A DNA stretch of 64,000 bases from Magnetospirillum sp902729445 (GTDB lineage Bacteria > Pseudomonadota > Alphaproteobacteria > Rhodospirillales > Magnetospirillaceae). The stretch is from contig NZ_CACVCE010000002.1 in NCBI RefSeq assembly GCF_902729445.1, positions 62,001-126,000 on the forward strand, read 5' to 3'. The notes under the pieces are model-generated. The model searched no databases. It was not told the DNA's origin and worked only from the letters and a program-made list of their open reading frames with translations. Below, piece after piece: positions 50,424-58,267 of the stretch. The position numbers and the translations under genes were made by a program. Every line of letters begins with the position of its first letter. Position 1 is the stretch's first letter.

Positions 50424-51401
50424 CTACTCCTCCGGGTGTTCGTCTTCGATGTGGGACGCCCGCTTGGCCGCCCACACCAGCCCGCCCAGCACCACCGCCG
50501 GAGCGATCATGCCCTGGTACAGGCTGTGCTGGATGCCCTCGGATTGCGACGCGAAGGATTGCTCGCGCAGCTCGGGGTAGCCCAGCTTGGCAAACGACAC
50601 CGCCGCCATGTGGCGGAACTGGGTGCCGGCCACTTCCTTCTCGCCATAGACATGGTCGAGATACTTGGCGGCCGGCCGTTCATGGGTGTCGCCCGAACCG
50701 ATCACCCGGCGCTCGAACACGTTGGCCTCGCCGGCCTTCATGGCCTTGCGGCGGTTGATTTCCTCGGTCAGAGCCGGAATGGGGCCGAAGATGGTGGCGC
50801 CCGTCGGGCACACCTCGGCGCACATCGGGATCTTGCCCTCGGCCTGGCGATGCTTGCACATCTCGCACTTCTTGATCTGCGGCGTCGGCGTGTCGAATTC
50901 CGACTGCGGCACGCCGAACGGGCACGAGGCCACGCAATAGCGGCAGCCGATGCAGGCGTCGGGATTGTATTCGACGATGCCGGTCTGCGGATGCTTGGTC
51001 ATCGCCGTCACCGGGCAGACCGAGACGCAGCTGGGATCGACGCAGTGCATGCACGACTTCTTGATGAAGGCGAAGCCGTCCTTTTCCTGGTCCTTGGTGG
51101 CCGCGGTGCCCTCGGCATAGACCTTGATGACGTTGAAGGTCTTGGGGCCGATGTCCAAAGGCGTGTCCCACAGCGCGTCGGCGGTGGTGACATCGACGGG
51201 AAGGTTGTTGGCCTCCTTGCAGCCGGCGACGCAGGCCTTGCAGCCGACGCACAGGGTCGAGTCGTAGAGAAGGCCCACCGCCTGCGGCGGCATCACCTTG
51301 TTCGGTCGGGCCTGGGCCGGAGCCGACACCACCGCCGCTGTCGCCAGCGCGGCGCCGCCTCCGGCAGCCCCTTTCAGAAAGCTTCGACGCTTGAGCGACA
51401 T
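50424..51401 (-). CDS. hybA: HybA, periplasmic four-cluster ferredoxin subunit
   Basis: 325 residues. A Tat signal starts 'SLKRRSFLKGAAGGG'. Cluster motifs include 'CVGCKACVAGCKEAN', 'CMHCVDPSCVSVCP', 'CIGCRYCVASCPFG' and 'CEMCKHRQAEGKIPMCAEVCP'-type ligands, four [4Fe-4S] sites in all. A C-terminal hydrophobic stretch (about 295-315) may anchor it. It passes electrons from HybO to HybB. Confidence 0.95.
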   Translation of the reverse strand: MSLKRRSFLKGAAGGGAALATAAVVSAPAQARPNKVMPPQAVGLLYDSTLCVGCKACVAGCKEANNLPVDVTTADALWDTPLDIGPKTFNVIKVYAEGTAATKDQEKDGFAFIKKSCMHCVDPSCVSVCPVTAMTKHPQTGIVEYNPDACIGCRYCVASCPFGVPQSEFDTPTPQIKKCEMCKHRQAEGKIPMCAEVCPTGATIFGPIPALTEEINRRKAMKAGEANVFERRVIGSGDTHERPAAKYLDHVYGEKEVAGTQFRHMAAVSFAKLGYPELREQSFASQSEGIQHSLYQGMIAPAVVLGGLVWAAKRASHIEDEHPEE

Positions 51402-51405
51402 GGGC

Positions 51406-52527
51406 TTACTCGCCGTCCTTGGTTTCCGACTTGCCGAGATTGCCGGCGATCTTCATGCCGGCGCCGACCGCCAGGCCGGCGACACCCGCCACCAGGGCGG
51501 CGGACGCCAGGCTGGCGCCGGTGCCCTGCTCCTCGACGATGCGGGGATAGCCGGTCGGCGGGTTGGTCTTGAGGTCGGCCAGCGCGTGGATCGGCTTTTC
51601 GAAGCCGATATGCTTCTCGGTGCAGCCGATGCAGGGATGGCCGGTGCCGACCGGCCACGAGCCGGTGCCGACGTCGTTGAACAGGATCGACGGGCAGTTG
51701 GCATAGGTTTCCGGGCCCTTGCAGCCCAGCTTGTACAGGCAATAGCCCTTCTTGTGGCCGGGGTCGCCGAATTCCAGCGCGAAGCGGCCGGCGTCGAAAT
51801 GGGCGCGGCGTTCGCAATTGTCGTGGATCAGGCGGCCATAGGCGAAGGTCGGGCGGCCCTTGTCGTCGACCGCCGGCAGCTTGCCGAAGGTCAGGAAGTG
51901 GACGACGGTGGCCAGGAAGTTATAGGGGTTGGGCGGGCAGCCCGGGATGGTGACGATGTCCTTGCGGCCCAGCGCTTCCGCCACGCCGGTCGAGCCGGTC
52001 GGGTTGGGCGGCGTCGAGGGCATGCCGCCCCACGACGCGCACGAGCCGATGGCCACCACGGCGGCCGCGTCGGCGGCGCATTCCTTGGTCAGCTCATACG
52101 AGGTGTGGCCGCCGATCTTGCAATAGATGCCGCCATCCTTCATCGGGATGGCGCCTTCCACCACCAACAGGTACTTGCCCTTGTTCTTGGCCATGGCGGC
52201 CTTGCGGGCGGCCTCGGCCTGGTGGCCGGCGGCGGCGAACACCGTCTCGTGGTAGTCCAGCGAGATGATGTCGAGGATCAGCTTGTCCAGCGTCGGATGT
52301 TCCGAGCGCAGCAGCGATTCGGTGCAGCCGGTGCATTCCTGATGGTGCAGCCAGATCACCGAAGGACGTTCCTTCTTGGTGATGGCGGCGGCGATCTGCG
52401 CATCGGCCCCCTTGGGTAGACCCATGGTGGCGGCCATCGCGGCGCAGAACTTCATGAAGTCGCGGCGCGACACGCCGAAGCGGGTCTCGATATCGGTTTC
52501 GGTTTTCAGGTCGCTGTCGTCGTACAT
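51406..52527 (-). CDS. hybO: [NiFe] hydrogenase small subunit
   Basis: 373 residues. Tat signal with twin Arg21-Arg22 in 'VSRRDFMKFCAAMAA'. The proximal cluster motif is 'HHQECTGCTESLLRS', the ordinary form without the two extra cysteines of O2-tolerant enzymes. 'GSCASWGGMP' and 'IPGCPPNPYNF' supply further ligands, and 'HPCIGC' the medial/distal sites. A C-terminal hydrophobic helix (about 340-362) anchors it. The start is at MYDDSDLK; a longer frame to 52686 runs through the promoter. First gene of the hydrogenase operon. Confidence 0.96.
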   Translation of the reverse strand: MYDDSDLKTETDIETRFGVSRRDFMKFCAAMAATMGLPKGADAQIAAAITKKERPSVIWLHHQECTGCTESLLRSEHPTLDKLILDIISLDYHETVFAAAGHQAEAARKAAMAKNKGKYLLVVEGAIPMKDGGIYCKIGGHTSYELTKECAADAAAVVAIGSCASWGGMPSTPPNPTGSTGVAEALGRKDIVTIPGCPPNPYNFLATVVHFLTFGKLPAVDDKGRPTFAYGRLIHDNCERRAHFDAGRFALEFGDPGHKKGYCLYKLGCKGPETYANCPSILFNDVGTGSWPVGTGHPCIGCTEKHIGFEKPIHALADLKTNPPTGYPRIVEEQGTGASLASAALVAGVAGLAVGAGMKIAGNLGKSETKDGE

Positions 52528-52643
52528 CGGTCTTCCCCACCTCTCCAGGGCTCGTCTCGTGTCCTGCGCCGGAAATCCTTGGAAGCGGACGTCCGGGAAT
52601 AGCAGGCCATGATTCCGGTTCTCGGTTGCCTGTTTCACCATCC

Positions 52644-52658
52644 GCAAAAGCCGTGCCA
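52644..52658 (-). promoter_or_regulatory. sigma-54 promoter upstream of hybO
   Basis: The minus strand reads TGGCAC-GGCTT-TTGC, a match to the sigma-54 consensus TGGCAC-N5-TTGC with GG and GC elements at the correct spacing. Transcription would start near 52632, about 105 nt before the hybO ATG. Uptake hydrogenase operons are often driven by sigma-54 with HupR/HoxA or NifA activators. A GC dyad (GGCGCG at 52702, CGCGCC at 52714) lies upstream, but no activator site is convincing. The rest of 52528-52875 holds nothing else I can support. Confidence 0.75.
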
Positions 52659-52875
52659 ACTCGTTCGGGTGGGTGCGGTGCAGCAAAAGGGGGCGGGGAT
52701 TGGCGCGATCCTGCGCGCCGAACGTTGCTGCATTGCGCGTGGCGCATGGCTGGGGCGGCGGGAGGGTGAAAAGAACATTTCCGACACTGGAAAGAAACTA
52801 TCCAATTGCGACGGATGGACGGGCGTCGCCGCCGGGTGTAGCCTCGGTTGCATCACGCTTGCGGGAGGGGGAATC

Positions 52876-55032
52876 ATGACCAGCGCGACATCGTCCCATA
52901 CCTGGCGATTTTTCCGGGCCGGCGGCTTCGATCAGGTCCGCATCGACAGCGGCGCCGACCTCTTGGCCCTGGACGGGCTGGATCAGAAATTGTGGGTGGC
53001 GCTGGCCTGTCCGGCCGCCGGGATCGAGTTCGATGCCAAGGCGCTGGCGATCCTGGACAGCGACAAGGACGGCCGCATCCGCGCCGCCGAGATCCTGGAC
53101 GCCGTGGCCTGGCTGAAGTCGGTGCTGAAGGACCCGGAAGAACTGGTCCGCCCCGGCGACGAACTGGCGCTGGCCGCCATCGACGAGGCCTCGCCCGAGG
53201 GGGCGCGGGTACTGGCCTCGGCCCGGCGCATCCTGTCGAACCTGGGCAAGGGCGGGGCCGACACCATCGCCCTGGCCGACACCCAGGATACCGGCCGCAT
53301 CTTCGCCCAGACCCAGTTCAACGGCGACGGCGTGGTCCCGCCCGAGGCGGCCGAGGATGCCGAGGCCAAGGCCTTGATCGCCGACATCGTCGCCTGCCTG
53401 GGCGGCGTGCCCGACCGCTCGGGGGCGATCGGCATCGACCAGCCGATGGTCGATGCCTTCTATGGCGAGATCGAATCCCTGGCGACCTGGCTGGACCAAG
53501 GCGGCGCCGCCGCCCTGGCCGGGCTGGGCGACGACAGCGCCGCCGCCGGCGAGGCGTTGGAAGCGGTGCGCGACAAGATCGACGGCTTCTTCCTGCGCTG
53601 CAATCTGGCCGCCTATAGCGACGGAGCCGCCCAGGCGGTCAATCCGGCGGCCGAGACCTTCGTGCCGCTGACCGGCTTGAACACGGCTGACGCCGTCGCC
53701 CTGCTGGCCCCCTTGCCGCTGGCCGCCTTGGCGGCGGGGGCGGCGTTGCCGCTGGGCGAAGGCCTGAACCCGGCCTGGGCCGGTGCGGTGCGCAGCTTCG
53801 CCGATCGGGTGGTGGTGCCGCTTCTGGGGGCGCGCACCCACCTGACCGAGGCCGAATGGACCGACATCAAGGAGCGCTTCGCCGACCATGCCGCCTGGCG
53901 GGCGGCCAAGCCGGCGACCCGGGTCGAGCCATTGGGCAACGCCCGGGTGCTGGCCCTGAAGGGCGGCGTCGGCAAGGACGTGCTGGAATCGCTGATCGCC
54001 CAGGACAAGGCCCTGGAGGCCGAGGCCGCTGCCATCGACGCCGTCGAGAAACTGGTGGTCTTAAGGCTGCACCTTTACCGGCTGGTCAACAATTTCGTCA
54101 GCTTCCGCGATTTCTATACCCGCAAGCGCAAGGCGATCTTCCAGGCCGGCACCTTGTTCCTGGACAGCCGCTCGGCCGAACTGTGCGTCCGCGTCGATGA
54201 CGTCACCCGCCACGCCGCACTGGCGACGCTGAGCCGGATCTATCTGGTCTATTGCGAGTGCCAGCGTCGCGGCACCAACGAGAAGATGACGGTGATGGCC
54301 GGCTTCACCTCGGGCGAGTCGGACCAGTTGATGGTCGGGCGCAACGGCGTGTTCTACGACCGCAAGGGTCATGACTGGGACGCCACCATCGTCCGCATCG
54401 TCGAACACCCCATCAGCATGCGGCAGGCCTTCTGGTCGCCCTATAAGCAATTGGGCCGCTTCGTCGGCGCGCAGGTCGAGAAGATGGCCGCCGCCCGGGC
54501 CCGGGCGTCCGAGGCGCAGATGCAGGCCCAGGCCATCGGCGCGGCGGCGTCGGGCAAGGCCCCGCCGCCCAAGCCGGCCGAGGCGCCGTTCGATGTCGGC
54601 CGCTTCGCCGGCATCTTTGCCGCCATCGGTCTGGCGGTCGGCGCCATCGGCACCGCCATCGCCTCGGTGATCACCGGCTTCTTGCGCCTGCCGTGGTGGC
54701 AGATGCCGCTGGCCCTGTTCGGCCTGGTGCTGATCGTTTCCGGCCCCAGCATGGTGATCGCCTATATGAAGCTGCGGCAGCGCAGCCTGGCTCCGATTCT
54801 GGATGCCACCGGCTGGGCGGTCAACGCGCGCGCCACCATCAACATCCCGTTCGGCGGATCCCTGACCCAGGTCGCCCACCTGCCGGCCGGGGCCGAGCGC
54901 TCGCTGGCCGACCCCTTCGCCGAACGGCGCCGTCCGTGGGGGCTTTACCTTTTGCTGACCCTGGGGGCGGCCGCGGCGGCCTTCGCCTTGTGGAAGCTGG
55001 GTTTGCCCGCCAGCCTGTGGCCACGAGGTTAA
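52876..55032 (+). CDS. large EF-hand-like membrane protein of unknown function
   Basis: 718 residues. A canonical 12-residue EF-hand loop occurs at 61-72 (DSDKDGRIRAAE: Asp61, Asp63, Asp65, Glu72). A second, degenerate one lies around residue 155 ('FNGDGVVPPEAAED'). The middle (about 170-560) is soluble, alpha-helical and without recognised motifs, apart from a conserved-looking 'FRDFYTRKRKAIFQAGTLFL' and 'GRNGVFYDRKGHDWDA'. Two membrane helices lie at about 580-635 and one near the C-terminus (about 690-712). I do not recognise the family. The ATG at 52876 follows GGGAGGGGGA; 89 upstream codons in frame overlap the hydrogenase control region. The gene is monocistronic and divergent from hybO. 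Confidence 0.75.
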   Translation: MTSATSSHTWRFFRAGGFDQVRIDSGADLLALDGLDQKLWVALACPAAGIEFDAKALAILDSDKDGRIRAAEILDAVAWLKSVLKDPEELVRPGDELALAAIDEASPEGARVLASARRILSNLGKGGADTIALADTQDTGRIFAQTQFNGDGVVPPEAAEDAEAKALIADIVACLGGVPDRSGAIGIDQPMVDAFYGEIESLATWLDQGGAAALAGLGDDSAAAGEALEAVRDKIDGFFLRCNLAAYSDGAAQAVNPAAETFVPLTGLNTADAVALLAPLPLAALAAGAALPLGEGLNPAWAGAVRSFADRVVVPLLGARTHLTEAEWTDIKERFADHAAWRAAKPATRVEPLGNARVLALKGGVGKDVLESLIAQDKALEAEAAAIDAVEKLVVLRLHLYRLVNNFVSFRDFYTRKRKAIFQAGTLFLDSRSAELCVRVDDVTRHAALATLSRIYLVYCECQRRGTNEKMTVMAGFTSGESDQLMVGRNGVFYDRKGHDWDATIVRIVEHPISMRQAFWSPYKQLGRFVGAQVEKMAAARARASEAQMQAQAIGAAASGKAPPPKPAEAPFDVGRFAGIFAAIGLAVGAIGTAIASVITGFLRLPWWQMPLALFGLVLIVSGPSMVIAYMKLRQRSLAPILDATGWAVNARATINIPFGGSLTQVAHLPAGAERSLADPFAERRRPWGLYLLLTLGAAAAAFALWKLGLPASLWPRG

Positions 55033-55144
55033 TACCTGTCCAAAGGGAAGCCCATACGTCCAATATCTGGAGTTTAGTGTCCCAAATTGTTTATCCTGTC
55101 CAGGTTAGGCGATTGGCTGTTGGGGCGGCCGCAGGAGTTCATGG

Positions 55145-56404
55145 ATGGGTTTGGAAACCGTCGCCGTCGATCTGTGGATCGCGGCCGGGACTGTGGTGTC
55201 GGCCTTTTGGGCCGGCCTTCACCGGGGTAGGAAGGGTCGCGGCGGGCGCCGTCAACAAGACGTCGAACGTCTTCACGTTGAAGCCGAATTGCGTGCCAAT
55301 GCCGCCCGCTTGCGGATGATGCTGGAAACCACCGCCGAGGGGGTGATCGGCATCGACGACGAGGCCCGGGTGATGTTCGCCAACCGCGCCGCCGCGCAGA
55401 TCCTGGGTTGGTCGCAATCGGCCGAGTTGATGGGACGGCCGGCCGGCGACGTACTGGGGCACCGGTTAAGCGACGGCTCGCCCTGCCACGGCGATGTGTG
55501 CGCCATCCAACGCACCCTGGTCGACAGCGAGACCCGCCGCGTTTCCAACGAAACCTTCCGCAACGCCTCGGGCCGGCCGATCGCGGTGGAGTATGTCAGC
55601 TCGCCCCTGGTGGTCGAGGGCATCACCATCGGCGCCGTCGTCGCCTTCCACGACATCAGCGACCGCAAACGCCTGGAAGAGGATTTGCGCCGGTCCCATG
55701 CCGAACTGGAGCAGTTCGCCTATGTCACCAGCCACGATCTGCGCCAGCCCTTGCGCATGGTCTCGTCCTATCTGGCGCTGATCAGGAAGCGCCTGGACGA
55801 CCGGTTGGGCGACGACGAACGGGAATTCATCGGCTATGCCGTCGATGGCGCCAAGCGCATGGACGCGCTGATCCTGGACCTGCTGGACTATTCGCGCGTC
55901 GGCCACGACCAGTCGCGCGACACGGTGGCGTTGGCCGAGGTGATCGAGGACGTGCGCCACAATCTGTCGGTCACCCTGGCCGATTGCGGCGGCCGGTTGA
56001 ATGTCGCGGCCGATCTTCCGGAAGTCGACGGCAACCGGATGGAACTGATGCGGCTGTTCCAGAATTTGATCGGCAACGCCTTGAAATACCGCCACCCCGA
56101 GCGCGCCCCCGAGGTGGCGGTCGGTTGGCGCGACGATGGCCAGGAATGGGTGGTGTGGGTGCAAGACAATGGCGTCGGTATCGCGACCTGCGACCACGAG
56201 CGGGCCTTTCGCATCTTCCAGCGGCTGGCGGCAAGCCGCCAGGTCGAGGGGACCGGCATCGGCCTGGCCATCTGCAGGAAGATCGTCGATCATCATGACG
56301 GGCGCATCTGGATCGAGTCCGAGATGGACCAAGGTACGCGCATGCTGGTAGCCTTCCCCAAGCATGGCCTGCGCCGGTCCCCGGTCGCTGCCCTGAGCGC
56401 CTGA
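55145..56404 (+). CDS. PAS-domain sensor histidine kinase
   Basis: 419 residues. A short N-terminal hydrophobic segment (about 8-25) and a coiled region lead to a PAS domain (about 55-175, 'GVIGIDDEARVMFANRAAAQIL'-like, with 'AFHDISDRKRLEEDLRRSH'). HisKA has His197 in 'FAYVTSHDLRQPLRMVSSYL', and HATPase has N box 'LFQNLIGNALKYRHP', 'VQDNGVGI' and 'GTGIGLAICRKIVDHH'. This phytochrome/bacteriophytochrome-like HisKA ('HDLRQPL') is common in kinases that pair with stand-alone receivers; none is adjacent. The start is ATG 55145, 7 nt after AGGAG. Confidence 0.9.
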   Translation: MGLETVAVDLWIAAGTVVSAFWAGLHRGRKGRGGRRQQDVERLHVEAELRANAARLRMMLETTAEGVIGIDDEARVMFANRAAAQILGWSQSAELMGRPAGDVLGHRLSDGSPCHGDVCAIQRTLVDSETRRVSNETFRNASGRPIAVEYVSSPLVVEGITIGAVVAFHDISDRKRLEEDLRRSHAELEQFAYVTSHDLRQPLRMVSSYLALIRKRLDDRLGDDEREFIGYAVDGAKRMDALILDLLDYSRVGHDQSRDTVALAEVIEDVRHNLSVTLADCGGRLNVAADLPEVDGNRMELMRLFQNLIGNALKYRHPERAPEVAVGWRDDGQEWVVWVQDNGVGIATCDHERAFRIFQRLAASRQVEGTGIGLAICRKIVDHHDGRIWIESEMDQGTRMLVAFPKHGLRRSPVAALSA

Positions 56405-56488
56405 TGCAGGGCGGGGGTTGATCTGGGGGCGCGGGCCTTGTAAACCGCATGACCACTGACGGTCACGCCCGCGCGCCCTGACGAGTTG

Positions 56489-58018
56489 ATGAGCACATCC
56501 GACGATCCCCGCGACCGCTTCAAGCGCCCATTGGACAGAACGGCCCGGAACCTGCCTGCCAGGGTTCCGGTGTCGGCGCCTGAACCGGCCAAGGACGACC
56601 ACGGCCAACCGGGCGGTCTGGCCCGCCTGCTGGGCGCGGTGGCCAAGATGCTGCAACCCAAGCCGGCCGACGGGCCGCAGGCGCTTCACCCCATCGAGCC
56701 GGCGGTCGAGCCGCCGGTCTATACCGTGCTGGTGGCGGCGATGGTGGGCGACAGCGCCGACGGCGCCGCCTCGCAGGCCTTGTTCAAGATGCTGGAAGCC
56801 CGCCCGGCGCTGAAGGTCAAGCCGCTGCCCCGGCCGTTCCAATTGGACAGCCTGGACGATCCGGTCCAGGTCGCCGGCCTGGTCACCAACGCCCGCCATG
56901 CGGTGGCCGACGAGGGCGCCGACCTGCTGGTGTGGGGCGAGGTGTTGAAGGAAGGCTATCGCCTGCGGCTGGTGGGCGCCAACCTGCCCGACGAGGAAAA
57001 GGCCGGGGCATTCGGCCCGACCACCCGCATCGACCTGCCGATGAATCTGGGCGAGCCGCAATCGAATCTGTTGTACGCCGCCTGCCTGGCCGCCGCCGAC
57101 CCGGCGACCGAGGTTCAGCGCGCCGCCATCCGCCGCTTGCTGCCGCCGGCCGTCACAGTGCTGGAGCCTTTGGCCGCCAAGCCGCCGGTGGCCCTGGCCA
57201 TGAACCAGCAGCGCACCGTGCAATTGGTGTTCGGCCATTTGTGCGCTGCGTGCGCCCAGGTGGTGCCGCCCTCGCAATCGGGCGAATGGTTCAAGAAATC
57301 GGTCGATGCCTATCGTGCGGCCGAAAAGCGCCTGGCCCGCACCGATCCCGGTTGGGAAGCCGGCCTGATCAACAAGCATCTGGCCGCGGTGCTGACCACC
57401 TGGGCGGAAAAGTCGAAGGAAGACGCCCGCGCCCATCTGGAAGAGGCGGTCAAGCATTGGCGCGTCGCCTCGGAAAGCTTGAACCGGGCCACCATGCCGC
57501 AGGAATGGGCGGCGGTGCAGACCCGGATGGGGGTGGCGCTTTACCGCCTGGACCTGTTGACCGGCGACAGCGATCTGTTGCGCGAAGCCCTGAACGTCCT
57601 GCAGGCCGCCTTGCAGGTGCATACCCGCCACGAGGCGCCGCAGCGCTGGTCCGATGTCATGAACACCATCGCCCAGGTGCTCGAGGTCTATGGCGACCAG
57701 ATGAAGAATCCCGACGTGCTGAAGCGGGCGGTCGATACCTGCCACACCGTCCTGGAGGTCCGCACCCGCGAGCGCACGCCGCTGGCCTGGGCCTCGACCG
57801 CCAACACCCTGGGATCGGCCTTGTTCCTGCTGGACCGCCATGGCGGCGGCGGCACCCATCTGGCCGAGGCGGAAGTGGTGCTGGCCGGCGCGCTGGAGGT
57901 GTTTCAGGCCTATGGCGCCAAGGGCCCGGCCCAGGTGGCCGCCCGCAACCTGGCCCATGTCCGCAAGCTGGCCGAAGACCGCAAAAGCCGCGCCGTCATC
58001 GATCCGGGGTGGAAATAG
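56489..58018 (+). CDS. TPR-like helical repeat protein
   Basis: 509 residues, no signal peptide. The N-terminal 70 residues are charged and Pro-rich. Residues about 75-235 form an alpha/beta region ('PVYTVLVAAMVGDSADGAAS', 'GADLLVWGEVLKEGYRLRLV') similar in style to periplasmic-binding or PBS-like sensory folds, but I do not recognise it. The C-terminal half (about 260-500) has helical repeats with 'PQEWAAVQTRMGVALYRLD', 'PQRWSDVMNTIAQVLEVYG' and 'PLAWASTANTLGSALFLLD', the TPR variant with P-x2-WA-x2-Q/N-x2-G-x-AL. The function is unknown. It follows the PAS kinase by 84 bp on the same strand. Confidence 0.75.
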   Translation: MSTSDDPRDRFKRPLDRTARNLPARVPVSAPEPAKDDHGQPGGLARLLGAVAKMLQPKPADGPQALHPIEPAVEPPVYTVLVAAMVGDSADGAASQALFKMLEARPALKVKPLPRPFQLDSLDDPVQVAGLVTNARHAVADEGADLLVWGEVLKEGYRLRLVGANLPDEEKAGAFGPTTRIDLPMNLGEPQSNLLYAACLAAADPATEVQRAAIRRLLPPAVTVLEPLAAKPPVALAMNQQRTVQLVFGHLCAACAQVVPPSQSGEWFKKSVDAYRAAEKRLARTDPGWEAGLINKHLAAVLTTWAEKSKEDARAHLEEAVKHWRVASESLNRATMPQEWAAVQTRMGVALYRLDLLTGDSDLLREALNVLQAALQVHTRHEAPQRWSDVMNTIAQVLEVYGDQMKNPDVLKRAVDTCHTVLEVRTRERTPLAWASTANTLGSALFLLDRHGGGGTHLAEAEVVLAGALEVFQAYGAKGPAQVAARNLAHVRKLAEDRKSRAVIDPGWK

Positions 58019-58023
58019 GTGTT

Positions 58024-58261
58024 CGGGAAAAAGTCCTTCGCTTCGCTCAGTGTACTTTTTCCCGTTGATTAGTAAGGAGAAAAATAGGCTTGGGGCGGCC
58101 CTGCGCCTATTTTTCGCGTATTGTGGCCGCCATGAGGCGAGCCGTGCTCGCCTCATGGCGGGAAAACGGACAAAACCCGCGCGGAAAGCTTGCTTGAGCA
58201 CGGGTTTGCCCAACAAAATCGGGGGAAAGTACACCGAGGCGAAGCCGAGGGACTTTTCCCC
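58024..58261. repeat. cluster of four hairpins in the TPR/exonuclease intergenic region
   Basis: Hairpin A has 11-bp perfect arms 58024-58034 and 58054-58064. B pairs AAAAATAGGC (58080-58089) with 58105-58114. C has perfect 15-bp arms 58127-58141 and 58147-58161 around CCGTG. D pairs 58221-58230 with 58252-58261, one mismatch. A and D are inverted copies of one about 40-bp sequence. No coding potential is evident. It could be a small mobile palindromic element or a structured RNA at the converging 3' ends. Confidence 0.8.
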
Positions 58262-58267
58262 GGGCGC

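Noticed and set aside
46986..51572. 1528-codon open frame on the + strand across the hydrogenase genes
   Set aside because: It is antisense to hybA, hybB, hybC and hupD, whose catalytic motifs are intact on the minus strand. Long empty frames are expected in GC-rich DNA, and its product is low-complexity (Gly, Asp, His, Gln, Arg).
52659..52875. Search for NifA or HupR activator sites upstream of the sigma-54 promoter
   Set aside because: No TGT-N10-ACA match was found, and the GC dyad at 52702-52719 is too weak to call.
55466..58234. 922-codon frame on the minus strand
   Set aside because: Antisense to the PAS kinase and the TPR-like protein; no ribosome site or motif.
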